From positions 424,561 to 488,560 of the forward strand of contig NC_085093.1 of the NCBI RefSeq assembly GCF_963422355.1: a stretch of 64,000 bases of DNA, in the 5' to 3' direction. Below, one piece after another: positions 35,374-48,555 of the stretch. The notes beneath the pieces were generated by a model, which made no database searches, had not been told where the DNA came from, and saw only the letters and a program-made list of their open reading frames with translations. This DNA is from Corticium candelabrum (taxonomy: Eukaryota; Porifera; Homoscleromorpha; Homosclerophorida; Plakinidae). Position 1 is the stretch's first letter, and each line of letters opens with the position of its first letter. Made by a program: the position numbers and the translations under genes.

Positions 35374-36162
35374 CTGTACATTATCACATTTCATCAGTCT
35401 ACAACAAGTCAAGCACTGAAACTTCAGAGCAGAATCAGATTTGACTACCGGTCTTCAACACTAAGTGCATGATAAATAATAATTTTATGTAACAGGTACC
35501 GCACATCTAAATATTTTAGTTAATTAATGGGAGCTAAAATCGAAGTGACACACACTCTTACATAATACAACTATCAAGTTGTACTGCCAACATTGCTCAA
35601 TGGTCTCACTTTAACGGCATCATGCTCATAATTACAGTTCTGTTGACATCAACAACATTCTGTTCAGATGAGGCTGTAAATATATTTCGTACTCAAACAG
35701 TGGTCTTCACCTACTGAGAGAACACAATAATAGCAAATACTTTCCACTACTTCTGTTAGGGGAACCTGTGAGAAGGATCGATCCTTGGTTCATCTGTCAT
35801 AGATCAATCTATCTGGCTACAGAAGCTTTTCCTGTAGCAAAGTGATTGAGTAAGCTTGAACAATGGTTTCTTTATAATCCTGTTTACTGCCACAAGCTAT
35901 GATACCATTACAATCATGATTCTATGAACCTGAATTTCAATTGCTATAGCAACTGGTTCAAATTCAAGAGAATGTCTCCACAGAGAACACAACTGTGACA
36001 ACTACAAATCAGACAAAACAGCAGTTCCTTGCTGACAATTCCATGCACTTGATAGGCCGAAGTATATTGACTGCTTTGACTGTCACTGACATGCGTTACT
36101 ATTCTATAGTACTGATCGAAGTTAGAAATACTTATGTTTTGTATATATTTCCATTTTTACTT
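35374..36162. other. Convergent intergenic region
   Basis: Between two facing 3' ends; presumably both 3' UTRs. Nothing else seen. Confidence 0.5.
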
Positions 36163-36519
36163 TTAACTACTTTGCATAAGTTTAGCATTACTTTCTATCT
36201 CCGACGAATCTGTCTGATCATTGTCTGCTTGAGCTACCAGCTGTTCCAAAAAAGGAATTTTCTCTGTCAATTTCTGCAGTCCTTGGTTAGACTCCTTTTC
36301 TTCTCTGACGAAACCAAAGTATATAATGACGAAGAAGAGTCCAGTAGAGAGAAGTAGATGATAAGGCAACCGTCTGGCAAATTTCTGCTGGGCTGAAATG
36401 CCAAGTGAATCTCTGACTGACAAATCTTTGGCAGGTGTCTGAGAAAACGGAATCGGTCCTTTTCTGGCTGTCGAAGAGCACAACCGAAAACATAAACGGC
36501 GTGCCACACTCATGGACAT
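36163..36519 (-). CDS. Small single-pass membrane protein, probably mitochondrial (118 aa)
   Basis: A single exon. The N-terminus MSMSVARRLCFRLCSSTARK is basic and free of acids, a plausible mitochondrial targeting sequence. One membrane segment follows (PYHLLLSTGLFFVIIYFGF), then an acidic/basic helix (EEKESNQGLQKLTEKIPFLE) and a polar tail. I do not recognise the family. The layout resembles small inner-membrane assembly factors. A second Met codon (36513) is possible. It shares a 33-bp intergenic region with TOP3A. Confidence 0.65.
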   Translation of the reverse strand: MSMSVARRLCFRLCSSTARKGPIPFSQTPAKDLSVRDSLGISAQQKFARRLPYHLLLSTGLFFVIIYFGFVREEKESNQGLQKLTEKIPFLEQLVAQADNDQTDSSEIESNAKLMQSS

Positions 36520-36552
36520 AATTTATCTGCGTGCGTCCCCGCGCATGCCCAA
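36520..36552. promoter_or_regulatory. 33-bp head-to-head gap, small membrane protein / TOP3A
   Basis: The two start codons face away from each other across 33 bp containing CCCGCGCATGCCC. Shared promoter elements must overlap the coding starts or 5' UTRs. Confidence 0.6.
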
Positions 36553-39044
36553 ATGTTAGGCGGGATGAGACGACTTCGTGTGCTAAATGTTGCCGAAAAA
36601 AATGATGCAGCGAAGGAAATAGCACGGGTAATGTCTAGAGGATCATGTCGTAAGGTTTGATAAATTGACAGGTCGGTGGAAAGTGTCGTTCTGGTAACAG
36701 TAACGTGTGAATGAGCAGAGGGAAGGAAGATCGAAGTACAACAAAATCTACGAGTTTCCATTTGACTTGTTCGGAAACGTTAGTTCACGATTGATGGCAA
36801 ATAGACTGTGCAATGAAATTTGAAGTCAATGGGTTGAATCTAAACTTCTCAATTAATAATTTAACGTAGAAATGAATTATATAGTCTAATGACGTCAGAA
36901 TTTGTTTGATTGATGATTCACAGTGCAGTAGAATAGATTAATTTAAAGTTAGTCAATTCTCTAACCGCTGCTTGTAAATTATAATGAGTAAGGTTTCAGT
37001 GTAATAGACAATTTATTTATAAATCTTTTAATAGTTTATTTTATTTTATTTGATTTTGATTTTGTAATTACGTATAAATTGTAGTCAAAATTTGGACAGA
37101 ATGACACTTACATTTTTTTGTTAATTGTATACCTGTAATTTAATTAATTAATGTACATTGCATCTCAGATTTATAACAACTTGGTGAATGCCGCATCTGT
37201 TGAATTTATATACTCAAAACCGTTGTCTTTTTCAGAACTGTCAGATGGTGATGACTTCAGTGTCGGGGCATCTGATGAACAACGAGTTTACTACCATGTA
37301 CAAGAGTTGGTAATTAAGTCACATGCAGATGTCCTGAAGTAACAATGAACATATTGAAGCCACGACATTTTTGTGATTATAATCAACAGGAAATCTTGCT
37401 CTCCAGTCGCTCTTTTTACTGCTAGAATAGAAAAATACTGTTTGGAAAACTATTTGCCTATCAAGGTGGGCTTTTATTATTAGCTGACAACGTAGAACTC
37501 AATAACTTCAATTCAGGCGACTCTTGAAGAAGAGGCTACAATGAGTGATGTATTGATTTTATGGACTGATGGTGACAGAGAAGGCGAATCGATTGCTTAT
37601 GAGATTATGGAAGTCTGCTGCACTGGTTAGTTTATAACTTATGTTACTATCTGTTGTAATAACTTATGTTATTATCTGTTGTAATGATCGTTGGTGCTTT
37701 TTAGTCAACTCTCGACTCGATGTCCACAGAGCTCGATTCTCAGAAATAACACCACAGTACGATGACTGATAAATGATACATAAATGATTATTTTGACCTT
37801 TCTAAAGACAATCCAGATCTAAAGTATTATTTGGTATTGTAATTATTGTCTTTTATTTCTAATTATGTGTATGTAAGATTTATGTGACCAGCAACTCAAA
37901 CGCTACGTTTGCATTTGTGTTGTGTTCACAATTCACTGGTTTATAGCACCAGTCTGTCGTACAAGCACAATTACAATCAACCCTAACTAAAAGTGAATGT
38001 AATAGAGGGTATTGAAGAAGGAAGAGATTGTAGTGTTGGTGATTAATGAGTAAAATCGAAGTATATATCACACAGTTGTCAGTGCAGACCACTCTTCTTG
38101 ATGTCAAATTATCATAAATACATGGTTAACATCAGAACTAGCAGTTGTATCAGTCTGGTGCATTTCATCAAGTTTGTTTCTCATTTTAGATCTATCTACA
38201 GAGCCTGTCAGCACCTGGACGTCATTGATCTACATGTTGTTGATGCAGTAGATGTAAGGCAAGAACTAGACTTGAGAATAGGTAGACTAGACATTTACGT
38301 TTTGAATAATGCACCATGTCATTAATTGATTTTGATTGGATGATATTGTTAGGTGCTGCATTTACTCGATTTCAAACACTTTATTTGAAGAAGAAGTTTC
38401 CCGAGGCTTTAGAAGACAAGCTCATCAGTTATGGTTAGATGGTTTGGTATCAGTGTTTATATTTGTGATGACATCGGTTGTGGGCAGGTTCGTGTCAGTT
38501 TCCAACTCTTGGTTTCGTCACTGAGAGAGTAAAGACATAGAATGAATTTTGTAAAGCTGCAGCTGATTGTTTGTGTATCACATTATACAGTTTAAACAAA
38601 TCGAAGATTTTGTTCCAGAATCATTTCACAAGATCAAAGGTGTGAATATCCAAGGCAATTTTTATGGTTAGATGTAATTGTAAGCAAAGCACTGTTGATA
38701 GTGACTTATGAGACAACTGAAGATGTGGTAATGTTTCATTGGAAAAGGTTAACTTTAGCATTAAGTGTTAGTATGAAATCTCATATGAAAGGGTTAATTT
38801 ATGTATTACAGAGTTCGTGTCTTTCGGAAACTAGCTTGCCAGATACTTTATGACATGTGTCTTGAGGTGAGCTGCTAGTGCTTGCTGCTATGAAATTGAT
38901 CCAACTGTGATTGAGAATTTAATTAGCAGCAGAATTTAACATGCAGACAGTTGTGTTAACTTATATGAGAGAGTTTTTGTGTTTACACTCTTGATTAGCA
39001 GGAGGTACAATTTTGGAATGACAATAAGAGTTTGGGGTCAGTTC

Positions 39045-39128
<84 letters not shown>

Positions 39129-41676
39129 ACACCACAGCTAGCTTGTTGACAAGGAATTACTGTACATGTATGGTGTCAGGAACTACTACAAACTGCTGGA
39201 TTTCTGTTCATGTTTCTCTTTTAAGATGTAATATCTTGTGAGCGCATTCGTCTATGTCTTATGTGTAGAATCCAACAGCTCATGTACTCTCTATAAGTAG
39301 CAGACACAAAAGCAAGTGGAGACCACAAGCACTTGAGACAGTGGTCAGTATTGATGTACATATGTATCATGCATGTGACACAGACAGTATGTCACATGAT
39401 CAGTAATGTGATTTCAGGAACTCGAAAAACTTTCATCAAGAAAACTTCACATCAATGCCAAAGAAACAATGCGAATAGCAGAGAAACTCTACACTCAAGG
39501 GTATGTTCTAAAGCTGTTAATTCATCAAACACAGCTACATACAAAACCTGCTAGAAACTGAGGTGGTTTTCCATAGTCTCATTAGTTACCCACGCACAGA
39601 AACAAACATGTTTCCTTCATCTATGGATTTAAATTCTATTATACAAGAGCAGACACAAGACCAGCACTGGGGAGGTAACTACTATTTGCTAGATTTAATT
39701 TAGTTTCTGTGTAGAAATGTGTTTATTTATTTATGTAGCGTTTGCTTCGGAGATATTGGCACATGGAGGAGCTACACCTCGGAATGGCCACAAGACTGAC
39801 AACGCTCATCCTCCTATTCATCCAACCAAACATACAAATCACTTGCAGGTATTTGTGATTTACTGCTGCACGCATTCATTGTCACGAACTCAAGACATTA
39901 TTACTGAAGGAAACAATGGTCTGAGTGAATGATGTATTTACATTACAATGGGAGTTCACAGATAATTACATAAATGACCGGTATTACTTTAATAATTAAC
40001 TATATATGTGCAGTGACAGCCATTCATTCACAGTCAATTTGATGTGATGATGCTCTCAGTCTCACCAAACATACATGTTAAAACACAGGCTATACTAGAT
40101 TAAAACAAAGCGGTTATAATTGTTTGAATTATGTTGCTGTAATGGGCAATGGTGTGCTTCTGTTGACTTGTTTGTTTCACAGGGAAATGAACAGAGAATC
40201 TACGAACTGGTTGCAAGACATTTCCTTGCTTGTTGTTCGAAGGTGAGCTGTGCGACTGACACTGGAGAGCAAAGTAATTAGCTAAGTTTTGTTAGGATGC
40301 TCATGGCCAGGAAACAACAGTAGAAATTGAAATAGCAGGAGAACGGGTGGGTAATGTTGTAATGTGTGTTATGCAGTGCTTGCTGGTGTGTTGTCTCCTG
40401 CTTTTTTGTTGACATTAATTTTTGCAATTTATTATGATTAGTTTATTGCATGTATTTAAATCTCAATTGTGGACTGACATTTTAAATCTTTATGTGGCAC
40501 ATTTTGCGACTTTGCTGTTTTGACAGTTTACAGCTCAGGGACTGATGATAACAGCCAGGAATTATCTTGATGTCTATCCCTATGATAGATGGTCTGACAA
40601 GGTATGTATGCCATAAGCATAGTGCTTCATCTTTCATTTTTTGTTTTGTTATCTTGTTTTCAGACTATACCTGTGTTTCAACAAGGACAGACCTTTCAGC
40701 CTACACAGCTTGAGGTTTTGTTGGTTGCATTCAGCTTCTCCCTGATGTAGATATGTGTGATTTAATTTTGCAGATGGTGGAGGGTGAAACATCTCCACCT
40801 CATCCACTGCAAGAAGCTGATCTCATTGCTTTGATGGAAAAGCATGGAATAGGTTGTTATCACTCATTCTTACGTGCAGTAATATTAGCTAGGAGATTAT
40901 GCAATATTATTGAGTCAGAATACTACAGTATATTGAATTTTGTATTTACATTACTTGAATGTTGAGAACTGTTGTCTTGACAACTTTATAGTAGAATACG
41001 TGGTGAATATAGTGTAACAATTGGAATTATTTTGGAAGGTACTGATGCTACACATGCTGAGCACATTGAGACCATCAAACTACGAGAGTATGTTGGTTGC
41101 ACAAATGACGGCTCATTTCTTCCAGCTCAACTTGGTCTGGGTCTAGTCAATGGTACTAAACTGTGATAACGTACAAGTTATGTGGTTGTAATGTTGTCAT
41201 ATTTTATTAATGCTGTAGGATATGATGCCATGGGATTCCAAATGTCTAAACCACACTTGCGAGCTGAACTGGAAGCAGATTTGAAGCAGTAAGAATACAT
41301 CTCATTGTAACTTGTTGCCTTAATTTCCATAGTTATTGTGTTATTTGATGTGATAGTATATGCAATGGAGTGAAGAGAAAAGAAGGTATTGAAACCAATA
41401 GTTTGTGTGTATCTATAGTGTGATTGTCGTGTTTCAGATGTTTTGCCTCTTCATATTGATAAGTACAAAGATGTCTTCAAAAGGGCCTGTGAACAGGTTT
41501 AGTGCTTGTTGTATTGTTTCTTAGCTGTTTTTGGAAACAGTTTTGGTGCATTTAGGCACATCGTCTGGATGAAGCGCTTCTTGAGTTCTTTGGAGAACCA
41601 GCTGATGTGCCTCAGGATGGTATATCATGTTATAGTGATGTTCAGGCCTGAGTATTGTGTATGCGTGTGTGCGTGC

Positions 41677-41738
<62 letters not shown>

Positions 41739-44700
41739 AGTTCGAATACATTTAAAGTGGCCTAGCCAGTTGTCGAATCAAATACGTCACACTAGGTCTG
41801 TCTAGAATATGTCTAGAACTTCAGACTTAGTCTCGTGTAGCCAGACCCTTCCCCCACAGCGTCATACTCTAGGAAGACTGTAGGCGGAGAGGGTCTGGCT
41901 ACTCGAGACTAAATCAGACTGTGGGATTTGTGGTAATAGTCAAAGAGGGTATTGTTGCCACAAGCCGTATCATGCAGCTGTTGAGTGTGGAGGCAACATG
42001 ATGATTGACAGTGAACATAATAGATTGACAGCAAATAATTTACAGCTAGATCTAGCTAGTTTAGTTTGAGTGAAATCAAACAGGCTGGTATGATTTTGGC
42101 ATTTTACGGCATAGAAGAGAGGGTACGTGAAACAGTCATAGTAGAGGGAGAGCTAGACAGAATGTGACATGGCAGCTAGAGAGCAGAGAAAGAAGAAACA
42201 GAGGAGTAAGATCTATTCTGTGAGACTTTAGAGATGCTTGAGTGTGCCAATGTAGCTGGAACGGTAGCCACGCATTGTGTGGTGTCACCGTGTCTCTTGT
42301 TGTACATGTGAAGTCACAGTCACGTATATGTGATATAGTTGACAGCATCTTGAACAGTTTTTCATTATTACAGAGTTACAATTAATAAGACAATGAGGCC
42401 AATCAATGTTTAACCAGCCATATATGAGCTACTTATGAGTCATGGAGAATGTGATCTCTTTTTCTCTATCTATATAAGTCTGATTTATGTAAATCTGTCT
42501 GTACAACATTAATCACGCCAAAACTGCAGGGCCAATCACCACGAAACCATGCATGAAGACTGTATTCCACACCACAATGCAAACACACCTTTCAGTTGTT
42601 CAAGTTGACATTTAGAGGGATCCCTTTTGAAGTCCACGAACCAACGGACCTCTGCTAATATATGATAATTAGCATCATTGTTGCCTAAACGATGTCTACT
42701 ATGGAAAATTACTAACTCTTATTGCTTGTTTGATGCTTTGCAAAATTGCTGAATCTTATTGCTTTCATGTTCTGTGCATTTCTTAGTCAACTGTTTTCAA
42801 TGTTTGAAACACTTACTAGTAGTACTTATTTGTCTAGACTGTTCAGAACTATATGACTCCAGTTACCGCTGTATTGCCATTGCAATCAAAGTTGAATGCA
42901 TTAACTATTTGTTTCTTACTTATTAGAAGTTACTATCACTACAGGAGATCCAGTTGTGAGACACTGTCCAGCTTGTAATGATGCGGACATGTTGCTGCGT
43001 ATTTCAAGAGATGGACGGTTGCTCAACACTTTGCTCTTTGGTTGTTGCATTTCTTGTACAGTCAAATTTTCTTGCTCAGATATTTCATTGGCTGTGCTGG
43101 CTACCCTTCGTGTCGGGCATGTGCTTTTTTTTCAACATCTGTTACAAGTGTGGCCGTCACTGAAGATGTTTGCTCTAGGGTTATTTTTGCTTTACTTGTT
43201 GTCATCTTTTCTTACAAATAAGTTAGTGTTTGACTGCTCTAGTGTCAGCCTGCGCCTGTGGTTAAGGTTCGTTTGAAATGCAGGCGTGGTACTTTGCCAC
43301 CTCATATAGTTCAAGAAGATGGGTGAGAATACATGCTAGTTAGTAGAATCACGTAGCAGCAAACAGACGGTCAGACAGACAAACAGTCAGACAGAAAGAC
43401 AGAGACATACAGACAGCCAAGTTGTGAAAAGACAATAGAAGCGGTGAAAGCATCTTTCGTAGAGAGTATCTCGTCTGTGTTGGTGGATGTGATCAAACTA
43501 TTGTACAAGCTCTTGATGTGAGAGTAAGAACCAATACTAGAGAACATGCCAGCATAGCTGCATCTGGTAAGTGCTGATGACCCTAGTTCATCTGTTGTAA
43601 TGCTCAGTTTTGCCTCTTACATAAAAGATCAAGAAAGTCAACCATTTGTGCCCATTTCTCAACAACATCAACGATGTTTGAACAGCAGATCACTTCAACA
43701 TGGACAGTCTCAGAATAACAGAGATGCATATTCTCCTTTTGGTTGTAATAGCAGCGGTTTCTCTTCGAGTAGAAACATGTCACAGGGATTAGGAACTTCT
43801 ACTGGTAGCAATTTAGCTTTTCATTCTGATGGAGGTTTACATCAGAGCTCTGCTGGTACCAACAGTCGTTTGTGCTCTGATAGTGCTATTGTGTGTAGCT
43901 GTGGAACACCAGCAGCTAGGTCAAATATTAGCTACAATCTTGTATAGAGTTAGTTTCTTTGGGATTGTGTTTTTGTAGGAAAACAACTCGAAAGGCAGGT
44001 CCAAATCAAGGTCGTGATTTTTTCTGTTGTGTCAACAGTCGCTGCAACTACTTTACATGGGTTGACTCAGAACCAAACACATCAACTGGAGTAAGTAGTC
44101 CATTCACTGGCGGCTTCAGCAGTGGAAATCTGATGTCTCAACATCCAGTTGGTGATAGACCATTTGTACACAAAGATACAGTAGCTCGGTCACAGTGTAA
44201 TGACGTAATGGCTGCGGGTTCTCGTACATTTCCTACAGTGATGTGTGACTGTGGACAGCTAGCAGCTCGGTAGTCTGTTTATTGTGAACTTAGTTAGTTG
44301 TACTCCTAACTTTGTGATTGCTGCTGTAGAAGGACAACACACAAAAGTGGCCCTAATCAGGGACGAGATTTCTTTTGTTGTGAAAACAGGTCTTGTAACT
44401 TCTTTTTGTGGGCTGATTCAGAACAAGCTGCGGCTGCTGTGTCAAATCAGAGCTCCTCATTTGGTGGAACTTTGTATGGAAACTCAAGTGACAGAAGCAG
44501 TGGTTCTCTTTTCTCTGTTCAATCATCATCACAGCCAACAGGTTCCATGCAACAGAGCAACAGCAGAACTGATGATAGTGAAAATGCAGTAGTATGCAGC
44601 TGTGGACAGCCTGCAGTAAGGTCAGCAAAGTATTTAATGGAGTTGCTTTTGCATTTATGGTCATCATTGTAGTGAATGTATGCACTTCGTTGTGTGTAGG

Positions 44701-45079
44701 AGGACAACTCGTAAAGCAGGACCCAATCAAGGACGAGACTTCTTTGTTTGTATGAAGCCTCAGGAGAGTCGCTGTGATTTCTTCATCTGGGCTGATGCAC
44801 AACAGGGCCCTTCAACTTGGAACACTAGTTTGTCTGATAATTCAGGCTCCACGTGGTCTGATTCCAAGAGGAAGAAGGTGAAACAAAAAGGAAGGAAATT
44901 TTATCAGGACGAGAACGATTGTTGGTTTGGTGGACCAAATACAGTTCAAAAACGAAAATGTAGTAATTGCCAACAAATAGGTCAGTGCCATGTTAATAGG
45001 ATGTTGTTCATAAGTAGGGTGCTTTCATTGCTTGGTTCATGTAGGTCATGACCGACGAACATGTCCTCGTCTGCAGTGA
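36553..45079 (+). CDS. TOP3A: DNA topoisomerase III alpha with three GRF zinc fingers
   Basis: Many exons. Exon 1 36553-36654 starts MLGGMRRLRVLNVAEKNDAA; exon 2 36719-36778 has REGRSKYNKIYEF. Then MVMTSVSGHLMNNEF (about 37250), SCSPVALFTARIEKYC (37390), LWTDGDREGESIAYEI (37555, Toprim), VDAVDVRQELDLRIG (38240), SCQFPTLGFVTER (38490), SYPRTETNMFPSS with the catalytic tyrosine (39580), HPPIHPTKHTNH, ALMEKHGIG/TDATHAEHIETI (40830, 41040). The C-terminal region has CXXC zinc ribbons (HCPACNDADMLL, YPSCRACAFF, VCVGGCDQT) and three GRF-type fingers (43890-44090, 44240-44430, 44590-44800), ending RKCSNCQQIG/HDRRTCPRLQ at 45079. Human TOP3A has two GRF fingers. The enzyme acts with BLM and RMI to dissolve double Holliday junctions, and in mitochondria to separate daughter genomes. 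Confidence 0.93.
39049..39131. repeat. (CA)n microsatellite
   Basis: About 35-40 CA units in a TOP3A intron. Confidence 0.95.
41663..41736. repeat. (GT)n microsatellite
   Basis: About 30-35 GT units, with some GTGC at the left, in a TOP3A intron. Confidence 0.95.
41828..41911. mobile_element. Short MITE (TAGTCTCG family) in a TOP3A intron
   Basis: TAGTCTCGTGTAGCCAGACC on the left pairs with GGGTCTGGCTACTCGAGACTA on the right in an 84-bp palindromic unit. A half copy of the same family lies at 59429-59466. Confidence 0.8.
42465..42740 (+). mobile_element. Possible Helentron/HINE relic in a TOP3A intron
   Basis: CTCTATCTATATAAG, then AAATCTGTCTGTAC and a following ATCACGCCAAAACTGCAGGGC resemble the TATA-GTCT head of the elements at 27672-30875, but divergent and without a clear 3' hairpin. 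Confidence 0.4.
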
Positions 45080-45308
45080 AACAGAACAGTGGAATTTGTT
45101 TCTAATTCACACAACTTGCAAATAGGAGCCCCTTGAGCCTGTGACTAGTTTGTTTTTGCGATATATGTAGCTGTCTATATAATATGTCATAATATTTGTT
45201 TCAAGTGAATTCGGTTTTTTCTAAAATGAACGTGTCAGATTGCTAGGTAAATACAATAGGGAGGTCACGTGAGTTGTCGTTGATATTGCTACTGTACAAT
45301 CTAGAGAA
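45080..45308. other. Short intergenic region TOP3A-CHID1
   Basis: 229 bp between the TOP3A stop and the next start on the same strand. It must hold the TOP3A 3' UTR and the CHID1 promoter. Confidence 0.5.
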
Positions 45309-48300
45309 ATGAAGTTGGCGTTCGTTGTCTTGTTTATGGCCTTAGTTATCTCAGCAAACGGCACTTTGTCAAAGAGCAATAAGAAGAAACAGAAAACAGA
45401 AAAGCCAATCATTTCGGTGTGAACCAATTAATTAATTTGTAGGCAATTGTCATGGTCCTTAGGACGCCAACGCTATATTTTTGCTTAGGAAGTGACTTTA
45501 GCAAAGAAGTCGGTTATTGAGCGCAAGTTGGTTACTGATAAGGCAAAATACAAAGACATACTGAACGAATATCAGCGCTATTTTGAAGACGGAACAAATA
45601 TTCGAAATTTCAACGGAGAACTTTTGGCCTACGTCACGCCGGTTAGTGGTAAACAAACGTTAGTAGCTGTTTAGTTAACATTTTCGTAATCAGACAATCT
45701 TTGTCTCTCAGGAGTTATAAATTTCTGATGAGTCATAATTAATTAAATTTTTGTTGTGTGAAAAAAACACATGCAAATTAGTATCCAGAATTTTGTGGCA
45801 AAATCAAACGTTCTGTTGGACTCTAGCTGCTTGTTTTTCTGCTCTTTGCAAGTTTCTTCATTTAGATTGCACTGTTTGAAGATTACTGTTTAGTGCTCTT
45901 GAGTTTTTGGTTTTATTATAATAAAATATAATAAAATATAATAAATATAATAAAGTATAATAAATATAATAAAATATAATAAATATAATAAAGTATAATA
46001 AATATAATAAAATATAATAAATACAATAAAATATAATAAATATAATAAAATATAATAAAGTATAATAAATATAATAAAATATAATAAATATAATAAAATA
46101 TAATAAATATAATAAATATAATAAAGTATAATAAATATAATAAAATATAATAAATACAATAAAATATAATAAATATAATAAAATATAATAAAGTATAATA
46201 AATATAATAAAATATAATAAATATAATAAATATAATAAAATATAATAAATATAATAAAGTATAATAAATATAATAAAATATAATAAATATAATAAATATA
46301 ATAAAATATAATAAATATAATAAAATATAATAAATACAATAAAATATAATAAATATAATAAATATAATAAAATATAATAAATATAATAAAGTATAATAGA
46401 TATAATAAAATATAATAAATATAATAAAATATAATAAATATAAATATATTTGGTGTTTATACATATCATGAAACAAATAGCATTTGCCTAAATTTTTTAG
46501 GCAGTAATTCGACTTTGATACTTTACAAACACGATCGCTATCTATTAATTGTTAAATTTTGCTAGTGGAATGGCCATGGTTATAATGTGGCAAAGACGTT
46601 TGGTGGTAAGTTTACTACAGTGTCTCCTGTATGGCTGCAACTGAAACGAAGGTAGATGCAGAATATTTGTATATATCTATACAGTTGGTGGATGTTTCTT
46701 AAGTTGATGTGATGATGATGTTGCAGAAAAGATGGCTCATTTGGCATTGAGGGTGGACATGACATTGATTTAGGTAACAGATGCTTAGGATATGAATAGC
46801 GGAATAGTTGAATGTGCGACTTTCTGAGCATGCAGAATGGGTCAATGATGTAAAGAAATCTGGAAGTTCAGTGCACATATGTAAGAATACATGGTGGCTT
46901 GTGTTTGTCTAACTACATGTACAAACATATATGTATGGGTATGTTTTTCACACATTACTATTGCGATTGATGCATTTTCCCATCACATCAGGTCACTCTG
47001 ATGCAGTTCCATCTAGGGGCTAGGCTGGGGTACACAGACTTGGGATCTACAAGCCATGATACTGTATGTGTCATTTATCCTATTGATCACGTACTGCAGT
47101 TCACTTCCAGCTATTTATGCATGCATACATGTTATAGTTACACTTCATGCAGTTTTGAACTCACACCAAAAGCTTGCTAAAACATTTGCTAAATTTCAAC
47201 GAAAATTTTGTTTACAGTGCCAAGACTATTATTTGATCAATGGTCAGGGCATGATTACCAAGCTCTACTTTCTAGTGAAGCTGCAGTACAGGAACTCACC
47301 TCTGTGATTACAGGCTTTTGTAAGGTCGGGACACAAACTTCTTCTGTTTTGAAGTCTTGATGTAGTTAACAGTGCAATCCAGATGAACAATTTCGATGGT
47401 GTTGTGATGGAAGTGTGGAGTCAGCTAGGAGGTCAAGCTAGACTGTGAGTTATAAATGAATATACACATACTGTTTTGAAACACCTGACTGTCCATGACT
47501 ACTCATAGTGAAATGTCTCAACTATTGTCATATGTGGCACAGAACTTTCATGCTAATAATCTCAAACTTATCCTTGTTATCCCACCACCAATTGGACGAA
47601 TGTAAGAACAACCATGCTAGCCCTCTTGACTTGCAATGCTTCATTCTGATTGTCTTGTAGGCCATTCATTGATGCTGAAGATTTTGACCGGTTGGCTCCA
47701 GTTGTTGATGGTTTCAGCTTAATGACGTATGACTTCTCATCCAGTGGGTAAGGAAGGCATTAGATAATAAATTCAACTGTGTTAGCTGCATGTTGGATAC
47801 CTGCCCATACTATTAAATAAAATTTCCTATATGTATAGTCCTGGTCCTAATGCACCTATTCAATGGATGAGACAATGCGTAGAAAAGCTTGTACCTACAG
47901 CTGGACCACTTCGACAGAAGATCCTTCTTGGGTTAAATTTTTATGGGTATGACTACAGCAGCGGACCAGAAGGTATGCCTTTAACTTAAAAATATGGTTG
48001 ATTCAACGTGTCAGTTGTCTAACAGACCTGTTTGTTAATGCAGCTATCATCGGCAATAGGTAATTGTGATTGGTAGTTTCTTGCAAGGTCACCTATCAAT
48101 TAAATATTCAATATACTTGTTAATTAACATAGATACATTGAACTGCTAAAGCAGCATAAACCAAAGTTGAAATGGGATTCAGAGAGTTTGGAGCATTATT
48201 TTGAATATAAGTACTGTCTGCATGTAATATAAACAGTCTGTGCTGCAGCTGTTCCAACTTGCATTTTCACAGGTCTGGTGGTTTTTCTCATCAAGTATAC

Positions 48301-48475
48301 TTTCCAACGTTAAAGGTAAAGAGTTGAGTTACTTCCAAAATCTGCATCTTCAATTTTTGCTTTTATGCTATTGCAGTCAATTCAACTGCGCATTAATCTA
48401 GCTCAAGAAATGGGTACGGGACTCTCAATATGGGAAATTGGTCAAGGATTAGACTATTTTTATGACTTGTTGTGA
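45309..48475 (+). CDS. CHID1: Chitinase domain-containing protein 1 (GH18-like, secreted)
   Basis: The first exon encodes a signal peptide ([20 protein letters not shown]) and ends KPIIS. The next, [20 protein letters not shown] to [12 protein letters not shown], leads to [20 protein letters not shown] plus PVWLQLKRR (46565-46650), then [17 protein letters not shown] (47390), [14 protein letters not shown] (47565), [18 protein letters not shown] with [10 protein letters not shown] (47660-47750), [13 protein letters not shown] (47920) and a last exon [20 protein letters not shown] ending GLDYFYDLL. These match animal CHID1 (stabilin-1 interacting, GH18 fold). The GH18 catalytic DxxDxDxE region reads FDGVVMEVW here, so only the terminal E of that signature may be kept; true chitinase activity is doubtful, as for the family. 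Confidence 0.9.
45914..46445. repeat. Nearly pure A/T minisatellite in CHID1 intron
   Basis: About 530 bp built from AATAAATAT and AATAAAATAT/AATAAAGTAT 5- and 10-base modules, with higher-order repeats of about 90-110 bp. The only G or C bases are periodic AAAGTAT, AATACAAT and one AGATAT variants. Confidence 0.95.
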
Positions 48476-48555
48476 TACTAAAGTATAGACATATGATAAT
48501 CAGTACAATCTACATCTACCACTCAATCTGGTCATAGATGTGATGTGTGATGCGA

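Noticed and set aside
39032-39241. Poly-HT reading frame
   Set aside because: Translation of a CA microsatellite in a TOP3A intron.
45858-46476. Long minus-strand frames of Y, I, L and F repeats
   Set aside because: Pure product of the A/T minisatellite.
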